From NCBI GenBank assembly GCA_030432015.1, contig JAUIHJ010000131.1:1-13443 (forward strand): DNA of 13,443 nt. Direction: 5' to 3'. Under the pieces are notes generated by a model that was not told where the DNA came from, made no database searches, and was given only the letters and a program-made list of their open reading frames with translations. Made by a program: the position numbers and the translations under genes. Positions 1-7,489 of this stretch are shown in pieces (the first letter of the stretch is position 1; each line of letters begins with the position of its first letter). The DNA is from a bacterium. GTDB lineage: Bacteria; Planctomycetota; Planctomycetia; Pirellulales; Pirellulaceae.

Positions 1-426
1 CATCGCTTCAACCAGCCCGAGAGGTTTCAGTTGGCAGTCGCGCAAACGGCCAACCTTCATCAACTTGTGCACGGATTGGCACCGGTCGATCCGGCCCCGC
101 ATGGATTTCCAGCCCCTTCGTACCGGCTCGACAAGATCACCGGTCGCGACTGGCTGGCGATTGGCGACGCGGCCTGTGCTTACGACCCGATCACGTCGCA
201 AGGCATCATGAAATCGCTTACCACGGGCATGCAAGCTGCCGCGGCGATCACCGACCGGACACACGGGCGGGGCCAGCATGATTTCGCCCAGTACGACCTT
301 GAGGTGTCACGCCGTTTCGACCAGTATCTCGAAATGCGAACTCACTATTATCGGATGGAAATGCGTTGGCCGGAGGCCCGTTTTTGGCGGAAGTACCAGA
401 ATCGCCTTAAGGGCCCGACGGCATGA
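1..426 (+). CDS. FAD-dependent oxidoreductase, halogenase/LodB-like, C-terminal fragment
   Basis: Reading frame 1 is open from the first base, so this is the 3' end of a gene that starts outside the window; the TTG at 31 is an internal codon and not a likely start. About 141 residues are visible. The segment IGDAACAYDPITSQGIMKSL (about residues 53-72) matches the conserved flavin-contacting GDAA-x-x-x-DPxxSQG motif of the flavin-dependent halogenase and LodB-like monooxygenase families, in which the loop closes over FAD. The tail, with YYRMEMRWPEARFWRKYQ, is also typical of the C-terminus of LodB-like flavoproteins. LodB-type proteins mature quinone cofactors in partner oxidases, whereas true halogenases chlorinate substrates. 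The N-terminal GxGxxG and substrate motifs lie outside the window, so the choice cannot be made here. It ends 19 bp before the convergent peptidase gene. Confidence 0.75.
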   Translation, partial: HRFNQPERFQLAVAQTANLHQLVHGLAPVDPAPHGFPAPSYRLDKITGRDWLAIGDAACAYDPITSQGIMKSLTTGMQAAAAITDRTHGRGQHDFAQYDLEVSRRFDQYLEMRTHYYRMEMRWPEARFWRKYQNRLKGPTA

Positions 427-445
427 TGGTCGCCTGGGCGCGGAG

Positions 446-2383
446 TTACCTGGCCTGGAGGATCGCTTCGAGCAGATCCGGCTCGTTTTCCCGCTGCCGT
501 AGCGTCCAGTAGCGGGGCCCGCCGCGGTAATGCAGTTGAATCGTTCGCAACTCACCGCCGTCCTCGACCAGCAATTCGATCGGTCGCCCATCCTGACGTT
601 CCACGAGTTCCGCGGTCAATCGTGAACCTTTCCATTTGTGACCATTGACGCCCAGCACTTTCATCCCGGGCCCCAGTCGAGCTCGATCCGCTGGGCTGCC
701 GAGCAGCAGGTCTTGCACGCTGCCATCCCGACTGAGGCTCATGCCGAGCGAGTCGAGGACGTCCACGCTGCTGGTCCGGCGAAATGTTGTCGCGGGAATG
801 TTCGGTGCATCCGGTGTCAATCGAAAGTCGTATCCCAGCTCGTCGGCCACTGCGGGTTGAAACGTTTCCTGGAGGGATTCGATCCTGCGCTGGATCAGTC
901 CATCCCAGTCGACGTCGGCGATCGACCGCAAGTCCTGCACCACGTCCTGACGCGTGAATGCAAGGGGCACCCCGGAACGGGATTGGGAGCCGAGAAACTT
1001 GCGGCAGAAATCGTCCAGCGATTTGGCGCCGCCACTCCGCTGGCGGATCAACGCATCGGCTTCGAGCCAGAATAGCATTCCCTCCATGTAATAGTCCTGA
1101 CTGCGTCGCAGGCCGCTCCAGTTGGGGCTGCCGGCACGCAGGATGTGCGATGCGGCACCGGTGTCGGCCAGCGTGCGCCATTGGCGGCCCTGCTGGTGCA
1201 CCGCGCGACGCAGTTCGACCGTCAAACGGTCGCGAAACTCCGACTTGCTCATCAGCCCGCACCTCGCTTCGATCAGCTCGCCCAAGTATTGAGTAAGTCC
1301 CTCATAGACCCACAGCAGTTCCGTATCTTGAGGGGCATGAAAGTTGGTGGTCACCATGCCGGCGGGCCGCCGGTATTTTCCGCACCACGCGTGGAGATAT
1401 TCATGAGGTATCAATAATCGATCCCAACCTTTCCATGCGTCGAGCGACTTCAGGGAGCTGGGGGGCAATACGTTAAATGTTGACCGCGCGTGTTCCAGCC
1501 CATTCTTTGGCAGCTCGTCCGTGACGGCCAGCAGAATATCAAACCGGTCGAACGGGTGTGAACCGATCAACGCGGCGGTTTGCGTCACCATGCCGCGTAG
1601 TTTGGCGACGACCTCTTTGTCGAGTTGCGAGCCAGCGGCGTCGTCGCCAAAAACGTGAAGCGTGTGGCTGGGGATCTGAGCCTGGCGGTCCTCTTCGACC
1701 AGATCGAACGCGGTGTAGTGCTCGCCGCACATGATCGGACTGTCAACGAATGTCCGCAGCGAGACGGCCTGATAACGTCGGATGCCGGCTGCGTCGTGCG
1801 GTGCTTCCGTCAATGGCAGGGCGGTTGCAGACCGCCAACGGCGTGGCAGACGAAGACGAACGGCGATCTGGTCGCGGTCGATGTCGGCCGTCTCCGGGTA
1901 CAACAGCAGCGTGCCGGGGCTGATGACCCCGAGGTGGCTCCCACCAAAGCAGTCGTGGCCGAAGGATGTGGTGGTCGGCTGGTCGGCAATGTACCGCAAC
2001 GAAATTCGCATCTCGCGGACAGGCCCCGGCACGGTCACTTCTAAGCGATAGACTTCGCCCGGCGTTCGTTTCCACGGCAGCAGATTCCCCGCGGCATCGG
2101 CAATCTTGAGCCCGGCAACATTGGCGATCGGGCCACCCGGACCGTGCGAGCCCGGAACCCACTTGGGATACCACAACGCAACGGTCCGTTCGCCTTCGGG
2201 CGCTGGGGGCAAAGGCACCGTTAATTCGGCATGGATCAGCTTCCGCGGCAAGTCGCGGAGGTCGATCTCAATCTGCATCGACGGTGGGGATTTCGCTTGG
2301 GCGGCGGCACGTCGAACGGAGCCAGCCGCGAGACAGCAGCTCGTGACGACGGTCGCGACGTAGAGGAGACGCGGCAACTGCAT
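446..2383 (-). CDS. Secreted M61-family metallopeptidase with PDZ domain
   Basis: Predicted zinc aminopeptidase of the M61 (glycyl aminopeptidase) family, 645 residues. Residues 1-30 form a Sec signal peptide (hydrophobic core LLYVATVVTSCCLAAG, likely cleavage after AQA). An M61 N-terminal beta domain follows. The catalytic region has GLEHARS (about 295-301) and the zinc motif HEYLHAW (H327, E328, H331), with the third ligand probably E361 in WVYEGLTQYL. DYYMEGMLFWLEADALI (about 430-446) is also family-typical. Residues about 545-621 form a PDZ domain (SPADRARLGPGMKVLGVNG), the usual M61 C-terminal partner. I chose the ATG at 2383 because GGAG lies 9 nt upstream; an in-frame TTG at 2392 would add three residues. 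All catalytic residues are present, so it should be active. A probable terminator separates it from the redox operon upstream, so it is probably a separate unit. The substrate is unknown. Confidence 0.9.
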   Translation of the reverse strand: MQLPRLLYVATVVTSCCLAAGSVRRAAAQAKSPPSMQIEIDLRDLPRKLIHAELTVPLPPAPEGERTVALWYPKWVPGSHGPGGPIANVAGLKIADAAGNLLPWKRTPGEVYRLEVTVPGPVREMRISLRYIADQPTTTSFGHDCFGGSHLGVISPGTLLLYPETADIDRDQIAVRLRLPRRWRSATALPLTEAPHDAAGIRRYQAVSLRTFVDSPIMCGEHYTAFDLVEEDRQAQIPSHTLHVFGDDAAGSQLDKEVVAKLRGMVTQTAALIGSHPFDRFDILLAVTDELPKNGLEHARSTFNVLPPSSLKSLDAWKGWDRLLIPHEYLHAWCGKYRRPAGMVTTNFHAPQDTELLWVYEGLTQYLGELIEARCGLMSKSEFRDRLTVELRRAVHQQGRQWRTLADTGAASHILRAGSPNWSGLRRSQDYYMEGMLFWLEADALIRQRSGGAKSLDDFCRKFLGSQSRSGVPLAFTRQDVVQDLRSIADVDWDGLIQRRIESLQETFQPAVADELGYDFRLTPDAPNIPATTFRRTSSVDVLDSLGMSLSRDGSVQDLLLGSPADRARLGPGMKVLGVNGHKWKGSRLTAELVERQDGRPIELLVEDGGELRTIQLHYRGGPRYWTLRQRENEPDLLEAILQAR

Positions 2384-2421
2384 AAGTGACAACTCCAGGA
2401 AAAGGGCGGAAGTCCGGTCCT

Positions 2422-2427
2422 ATTGTA
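2422..2427 (-). promoter_or_regulatory. Candidate -10 box for the M61 peptidase gene
   Basis: On the minus strand this reads TACAAT, five of six matches to the sigma-70 -10 consensus. It lies about 40 nt upstream of the ATG at 2383 and downstream of the predicted terminator at 2528-2553, which is a sensible place for a promoter. No convincing -35 box is present at 16-18 nt spacing (TCACGG at 17 nt), so the call rests on the -10 box and position alone. Confidence 0.3.
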
Positions 2428-2527
2428 GTTCGGGAACCGCTTGCCCGTGAGCCAAAGCCAACGATCGAGCCGGCTGATGATACGTGGCCGAAGTTCGTGT
2501 CCTGCACGCCAAGCCGCCGAGAACGGC

Positions 2528-2553
2528 AAAAAGAAACGGTGTCATCATGACAC
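2528..2553 (-). terminator. Probable Rho-independent terminator of the apbE-flavoprotein-polyferredoxin operon
   Basis: On the minus strand, the perfect inverted repeat GTGTCAT-G-ATGACAC (2553-2539) can fold as a 6-bp stem with a 3-nt loop. Two bases later comes TTTCTTTTT (2536-2528), a T-tract that stands out in GC-rich DNA. It starts 77 bp after the polyferredoxin stop codon and ends about 145 bp before the peptidase start. The stem is short and only half GC, so termination may be partial. The same palindrome could instead be a protein-binding site. Confidence 0.5.
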
Positions 2554-2586
2554 TGCGTCATCGCGTCATCACGCCATCGCGTGAAA
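2539..2586. repeat. Short degenerate 8-bp tandem array
   Basis: On the plus strand successive 8-bp units read gtgtcatc, atgacact, gcgtcatc, gcgtcatc, acgccatc, gcgtgaaa. Units 3 and 4 are identical, units 1 and 5 differ from them by one and two bases, and unit 2 is close to the reverse complement of unit 1. The array begins inside the predicted terminator palindrome and extends toward the polyferredoxin gene. It may be slippage-derived filler or a cluster of operator half-sites; the sequence does not decide. Confidence 0.5.
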
Positions 2587-2629
2587 TCTGCCGCCGGCGG
2601 TTAACGACGTTCGCTGAGATGGGATCGCC

Positions 2630-5113
2630 TTAGGGGAGCCCGAACGGATTTTCCGCATCCGATACGTCAGCCGGCGCTGGATCTGTCTCCGGCGGGGCCC
2701 CGGCTTCTGGAACGAAGTACGCACCTTCCGGCGAATTCGCGCGTTGCGTCTTGGCCCGTTCCGCCGCCTCGATCTCACGAAGCGCGATGTACGACCCCGT
2801 TCGCAGCCGATCTTCCCGTCCGTCTCCCGCCACGATCACGATTGCCGACTCGTCCAACAGATGTTTTTCCTTGGCGTTGATGGCGTGGCAGCGCGTCTGG
2901 CACAGGCCGCAACCGACGCATTTCTCGGGCAGGACGACCGGGGCCAGGAACCCGGAACCGGCCAGCGGTTGACCGTCAGCGTCAACCCGCGTGTGCACAC
3001 GAGTGAACTCGATGGCGTCGTAGCCGGCCGCCACACATTCGTCCACGCACAATTGGCAGGCCTCGCGATCGGCGAGCGGCAGGCAGGTTTGCTGGTCGAC
3101 GATCGCCAGGCCCATGCGTACAACCCGCTTTTCTTCCAGCGGCAGGGCTCGGATCGCTCCGGTGGGACAGACCTGCCCGCACGCGTTGCAGCTTGAGGCG
3201 CATCCGGCCCAGTCGGCATTCACCAGCGGCGTCCAAAGTCCTTCCAGACCCTGCTGAAATCCTTCGGGCTGCAGGACGTTATTGGGGCACGCCTTGAAAC
3301 ACTCGCCGCAGCGAATACAAAGTTGCAAAAAGTCCGGCTCGGGCACGCTGCCGGGTGGGCGGACCGGAAGGTTGGTGTCCGCCTCTGCCAGCCGCCCGCC
3401 GCTGGCCTTGGTCGCCACCGCGATCGCACCGCCGCCGGCGACCGCCGCCGCCGCGCCCGCCGCCAGCGATAAGAAGCCCCGGCGCCCCAACGATGTCTCA
3501 CCCGTGGGCGGATCATTGGCCGTCTTTAGTTCGACCACATTCCAACGTTCGACAAACTTGATCGCATGCGTTGGACAGACGCCCCCGCAGGTCTGGCAGA
3601 GCGTGCAATCGGTCACGCGCGTGGTGAAGTCGGGTTTGATCGCATCGAACGGACAGATCTCCACGCACTTGTTGCAATTGATGCAAGTCGATTCGACCTT
3701 GCGTTCGGACACACGGAAGAGGTTGCCTAATGAGAAGACGGCACCGCTGGGACAGACGTACTTGCACCAGAAGCGAGGCTTCAACAAGCCCAGTCCCAAG
3801 ACGACGGCGAACATCGCAATCGACAGAAACTGGCCGCTGTTCAGCGCGGGGACCAGATGCCCGCCGCGCAGCGTCGCGGTTTGCAACGGTTCACCCAGAA
3901 ACAACGCCGCGCGGGTGATGACCGGAATAGCTGCCACAAAGCCGGAGACCAAGACGCCACCCAGGGCGGCAACGAGTGTGCCGGCCAAGAGGTAATACTT
4001 GAGGTGCACCCACCATCCGTCGTCGGCCACACGAAACCTCGTGACGCGTTTGCCGATGGTCCAGTCGAACAGATCAATCACGGTGCCCAGTGGGCAGAGA
4101 TAGCCACAAAAGCCTCGGGGGATCAACACGCAGACGATCAGGATCGCACCGGCCGAGGCGAGCGACCACACCCAACTGCGGGCGGCAATGGCCGTCGACA
4201 AACTGACCAAAGGGTCGATCACCAAGAACAATTCAGCCGGGAGCCACTGCTTCGACGCCAGGTCGTCCGCATAGTGGGACGGCCAGCGATTGGGCATTTG
4301 CTCGCAAATCGTCCAACCGCCACCGTGAAGCAACAATGCGTCAAACTGTGCGGCGGACAGGTCGTTCAGCGGAACGAGGGCGACATGACCTGGCTCCTGT
4401 CGGGCGACCGTGAAGGCGATAGAGTCGCTGGCCGAGCCCGCAGATGCATCATCCACGACAAACACCGGTTGGCCAGGTTCGAGCCGTGGGCCCGCATCGC
4501 TCGGGTGTGAGAATCGAAACGCGCCCGACTCGTGATCCAGTTCGGAAAACTTCCAACCGGCAAACTGCTGCCCTTCCGCGGCGGGACGCGCTCGATAGGG
4601 CCAGCAGACGTAAAAAAAGAGCACCAAGAACACCAGCAGGCACGTGGCCTGGACCACACGACGCAAGGGGGACGACAGCAGCGAAGGACCGAGCCACTTC
4701 AGCCAGCGGCGAATTGCCCCCGGCTTCCCCGTGATCCGGTCGGCCCTCCAGGTCGCCGGTAGCACGCGACTCGCCAAGCGTGCGAGCCAGGACGGTGCAG
4801 GCAATGTTTCCTTCGCCTTCTTTTTGCGCAGGAACGGTAGGTACCAATCCAATCGAAATACGGCCGGGGTACCGGCCCCGGGAAACAAGCCTGTGCTGAA
4901 CAGCAGTGCACCGACGACCAACAACGTGATGGCGGCTGCGAGTGCAACCAGCCACCAACCTTCGTGTGGGTCTGCTCTGTGGATCGCATCGAACCGCCAG
5001 CCTGCCATGGTCGCCTGGCGCCACGCGACGTGCCCGCAGGCAAGGCCAAGCAGGACCAGCGCGCCCCCCAGAACGGCGCGACGCAGCGACTGCCCTCCGC
5101 CCGGCGGCGTCAT
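2630..5113 (-). CDS. Membrane polyferredoxin, NapH-NapG-type fusion with internal Tat segment
   Basis: Probable transmembrane electron conduit, 827 residues. Hydrophobic segments lie at about 13-31, 53-77, 153-173, 313-331, 372-398 and 429-445, with a soluble loop at 174-305. NapH/NosR-type motifs follow: GFCGYLCPLG (C336, C340) and FWCKYVCPSG (C450, C454), then two [4Fe-4S] motifs at C477/480/483/487 and C503/506/509/513. At 541-568 SLGRRGFLSLAAGAAAAVAG is a twin-arginine segment. The rest matches NapG/MauM ferredoxins, starting with RPPGSVPEPDFLQLCIRCGE, with four clusters: C599/602/605/609, C638/642/645/649, C677/686/689/693 and C732/735/738/742. With the N-terminus inside, six Sec helices leave the first two clusters cytoplasmic and the Tat helix exports the other four. 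The ATG overlaps the previous gene's TGA (ATGA), so translation is probably coupled. The terminal acceptor is unknown. Confidence 0.9.
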   Translation of the reverse strand: MTPPGGGQSLRRAVLGGALVLLGLACGHVAWRQATMAGWRFDAIHRADPHEGWWLVALAAAITLLVVGALLFSTGLFPGAGTPAVFRLDWYLPFLRKKKAKETLPAPSWLARLASRVLPATWRADRITGKPGAIRRWLKWLGPSLLSSPLRRVVQATCLLVFLVLFFYVCWPYRARPAAEGQQFAGWKFSELDHESGAFRFSHPSDAGPRLEPGQPVFVVDDASAGSASDSIAFTVARQEPGHVALVPLNDLSAAQFDALLLHGGGWTICEQMPNRWPSHYADDLASKQWLPAELFLVIDPLVSLSTAIAARSWVWSLASAGAILIVCVLIPRGFCGYLCPLGTVIDLFDWTIGKRVTRFRVADDGWWVHLKYYLLAGTLVAALGGVLVSGFVAAIPVITRAALFLGEPLQTATLRGGHLVPALNSGQFLSIAMFAVVLGLGLLKPRFWCKYVCPSGAVFSLGNLFRVSERKVESTCINCNKCVEICPFDAIKPDFTTRVTDCTLCQTCGGVCPTHAIKFVERWNVVELKTANDPPTGETSLGRRGFLSLAAGAAAAVAGGGAIAVATKASGGRLAEADTNLPVRPPGSVPEPDFLQLCIRCGECFKACPNNVLQPEGFQQGLEGLWTPLVNADWAGCASSCNACGQVCPTGAIRALPLEEKRVVRMGLAIVDQQTCLPLADREACQLCVDECVAAGYDAIEFTRVHTRVDADGQPLAGSGFLAPVVLPEKCVGCGLCQTRCHAINAKEKHLLDESAIVIVAGDGREDRLRTGSYIALREIEAAERAKTQRANSPEGAYFVPEAGAPPETDPAPADVSDAENPFGLP

Positions 5114-6441
5114 GGGGCACCCTTGGCCAACGCTTTGGCCGTTGCATTCACAATCGCCTGCGATGTAATCGTCGCCCGACTGGTTGCGTCGATCCCCTGG
5201 ATCGATTGCTTCTTGAGAATCTTGGCTGGCGTGTCGCTGAGCGCGGCGTAAAACTGTTTCTCCCGATGTTGCGTCACGGTCACGCTTGTCACACGGTGCC
5301 CGGCAACCTTGACTTCGACTTCCAGGTTTCCGTTGTAGCCAATGCTGGACGCGCGATACGTCCCGTCGGCGACCTGGGCCACGTTTGCGCGGTGGATCAA
5401 GCGGATCGCCTCCATACTATCGGTGGCGCGTCCGGAATATCGCGCCGTGTATTCCTGGTTCCGCGCGTCCGGCGCATCAAGAACCTTCTGGTAATACGCG
5501 ATCGCCTGTGGAAGGCGGCCGGCAGCGCGGCACGCATCACCCGCCAACAGGTAGGCCTCGTGGGGTTGGCGGCCTTTGGCAAAGGCATCCGCCAAACGAA
5601 TCGCCCGGTCTGTTTCACCCATGTCACCCAGTAACTTGATCGCCTGCATCGGCAAGCGGCTGGAGTTCAGCATGTCCAGGCCCATTTGCCGATTTCCCAT
5701 CCGCCAGTAACACTCACCCAGCATCACGGCATTCACGTCGCCTTTGTCGACCTTGGCTTGCAGCAGCCAAAACGCCGCCCGTGGATAATCCTGGAAGAGC
5801 TGAAAGTACATGGTTCCGAGTGACTTCATGTCGCGCTGCAAGAGTTCTGGATCCTGCTTGTGCACTGTCATCTCGTGATGCACCAAGCGAATTCCCGAGC
5901 GCCAACGGCTGGGATTCGGATTGATGATGTCCCAAAGGTATTGCCCGATGTTCTTCTGGTTATTCCAGCCTTTGTTCGGTGGCTTTAGCGGCCAGGTCAG
6001 GTCGAGCGACTGGGGGTAGTTCAGCGGCGTCGCCTCGAACCAGTCTGGCGGCGTGCGTCCAATCTGGTCAATCTGGCGCATGACCTGGTCGCGCGTCTGG
6101 AGCCCGGTTTCGCTCGCGACAGAAGTTCCCTTGGCCGCGGCGCCGGCCCCCGTTGGATTGGCTGGCAACGGCGTCAAGACAAACCGCTTGCCTTTCATCG
6201 TGACGGCGTGCACTTTGTCAAAGGTGTAAGTTCGCACCAGTGTCCGTGTGCCGATCTTGACCTCGATGTCAAATTCCTTTGCCGCCTTGCGAATGGCGGT
6301 GACGGTCCCTTCTGCCTTGGCGCCACTGAGGAATTCAACGCTATCCGCGACGGCGGAACGCGCCAGAGCGAACATGAGAATCGTCCAGCAGATGGTGAAC
6401 AGACATTTGAGGTGCGCCTTCACGGGACTATGCCGTTTCAT
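5110..6441 (-). CDS. Secreted TPR protein with C-terminal FMN-binding domain
   Basis: Predicted extracytoplasmic flavoprotein, 443 residues. Residues 1-32 are a Sec signal peptide (cleavage likely after AVA). Residues about 34-92 form a small beta-rich domain (VEFLSGAKAEGTVTAIRKA) resembling the planctomycete SHD1/SLA1-homology type; this is tentative. Residues about 195-325 contain helical TPR-like repeats (for example ACRAAGRLPQAIAYYQKVLD). Residues about 358-443 are an FMN_bind domain (NosR/RnfG/NqrC family), starting DGTYRASSIGYNGNLEVEVK. The flavinylation motif is DATSRATITS (D418 to S427): T424 is the predicted FMN-bearing threonine, but the usual Gly of S/T-G-A-T is Arg422. It lies between its modifying enzyme apbE (14-bp overlap) and the polyferredoxin (4-bp overlap), so it is probably the flavin acceptor or donor of that wire. 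No strong Shine-Dalgarno site is visible, consistent with coupling to apbE. Confidence 0.85.
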   Translation of the reverse strand: MKRHSPVKAHLKCLFTICWTILMFALARSAVADSVEFLSGAKAEGTVTAIRKAAKEFDIEVKIGTRTLVRTYTFDKVHAVTMKGKRFVLTPLPANPTGAGAAAKGTSVASETGLQTRDQVMRQIDQIGRTPPDWFEATPLNYPQSLDLTWPLKPPNKGWNNQKNIGQYLWDIINPNPSRWRSGIRLVHHEMTVHKQDPELLQRDMKSLGTMYFQLFQDYPRAAFWLLQAKVDKGDVNAVMLGECYWRMGNRQMGLDMLNSSRLPMQAIKLLGDMGETDRAIRLADAFAKGRQPHEAYLLAGDACRAAGRLPQAIAYYQKVLDAPDARNQEYTARYSGRATDSMEAIRLIHRANVAQVADGTYRASSIGYNGNLEVEVKVAGHRVTSVTVTQHREKQFYAALSDTPAKILKKQSIQGIDATSRATITSQAIVNATAKALAKGAP

Positions 6442-7489
6442 CTAAAGGGAAATGGGAGCTGGACCAGGTGCGACCGTCCTTGGTGACAAACAACGCGTCG
6501 GCTCCCGGCGTCTCAGCGACCAAGGCGCGTCCGTCGTCAAACCCCAAGATGAAGGCTGCCGTCGATAGCGCGTCAGCGGCGAGCCCTGATTCGGCGACGA
6601 TCGAAACGCTCGCCAGGTCGGCTGCCGAATAGCCCGTTCGCGGATCGAGCAGATGGTGCGTTGTGAAGTCCGGGCCAAACTTGGTGGCATAGTCGCCCGA
6701 CGTTGCCAGGCAGCGCCCCGCCAGTTTGGCGACCGCGATCAAGGCCTCATCGTGGCGTGGGTGCTGGATTCCAACTTTCCAGCCGTTGGTGTTGGCTCCC
6801 TGCCCCAAACTGCCGAACTCACCCGTGTCGATCAACGCATGCTCGATGCCATGCTGTTGAAGAGCCGCCGTTGCGCGGTCGGCAGCATAACCCTGTGCGA
6901 GCCCATTAAGGGTGACGGCCGTGCCCGTTCCGTGTAATCGCACCTGCCGCGTCGAGATCTCCACGTGTCGCCAATCAATCCGCCGACGTGCTGCGTCAAT
7001 GTCTGCGGCGGTCGGTTGCGTTCCGCGGCCATGGGCGGACCAGTATGTCTCCCAGAGTGGCTGGATCGTGACATCGAAGGCGCCGACCGTGCGACGTGAC
7101 ATGGCTGCGGCAGCCTGCAAGACCTCAATCAGGTAAGGGTGCGGATCGTTACAGACGCCGGCTTGATTCAACCGGCTCAGTTGGCTCTCGGGCCGGTAGA
7201 TGCTCATCACGCGTTCGACCGTTTCGAGTTCCTCGAACGCCGAATCCAGGGCGCCGCGGGCGAGTGCCTCATCCTCGTGCAGGGCGGTGATCGTCACATC
7301 CGAACCCAACGCCCAGGCGGTGCGTGTGATCCGATTGCGCGGGGCTTGTTGAGGATCATCTGCCGTGCCCGCGTGGCGGCCCGTTGCAGGCACTTGCCAT
7401 GGTAACGTGGCCAACGGCGCCGCGACGGCCAGACCTGCCCCGCCGCCGGCAAGGACATACAGGAATCGTCGGCGGGGGATACGCTTCAT
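6428..7489 (-). CDS. apbE: FAD:protein FMN transferase (ApbE)
   Basis: ApbE cleaves FAD and attaches FMN through a phosphoester bond to a Thr/Ser in target FMN-binding domains, using Mg2+, outside the cytoplasm. The 353-residue length is normal. Residues 1-25 carry a twin-arginine signal (PRRRFLYVLAGGGAGLAV), suggesting folded Tat export. Family segments in order: MSIYRPESQLSRLN (95-108), AFDVTIQPLW (137-146), LNGLAQGYAAD (194-204), IDTGEFGSLGQG (220-231), SGDYATKF (264-271), HLLDPRTG (279-286) and ADALSTAAFILG (305-316, the metal-binding D/T region). The more common GxxKGYA and GGN forms appear here as GLAQGYA and TGE, a mild divergence. The ATG has GAGG 7 nt upstream. It is the first gene of the operon; its target is very probably the FMN-binding protein directly downstream. 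Confidence 0.93.
   Translation of the reverse strand: MKRIPRRRFLYVLAGGGAGLAVAAPLATLPWQVPATGRHAGTADDPQQAPRNRITRTAWALGSDVTITALHEDEALARGALDSAFEELETVERVMSIYRPESQLSRLNQAGVCNDPHPYLIEVLQAAAAMSRRTVGAFDVTIQPLWETYWSAHGRGTQPTAADIDAARRRIDWRHVEISTRQVRLHGTGTAVTLNGLAQGYAADRATAALQQHGIEHALIDTGEFGSLGQGANTNGWKVGIQHPRHDEALIAVAKLAGRCLATSGDYATKFGPDFTTHHLLDPRTGYSAADLASVSIVAESGLAADALSTAAFILGFDDGRALVAETPGADALFVTKDGRTWSSSHFPLDETA

Noticed and set aside
2591..2600. The perfect palindrome CCGCCGGCGG after the polyferredoxin gene, considered as a terminator.
   Set aside because: It has no loop and no following T-tract on either strand; the structure at 2528-2553 is a better candidate.
3282..3995. A 237-codon plus-strand frame opposite the polyferredoxin gene.
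   Set aside because: The minus-strand frame has eight cysteine cluster motifs in register; the plus-strand product has no family features.
5110..6441. A multiheme or c-type cytochrome role for the FMN-binding protein.
   Set aside because: No CxxCH motif occurs in it; its few cysteines are scattered and some lie in the signal peptide.
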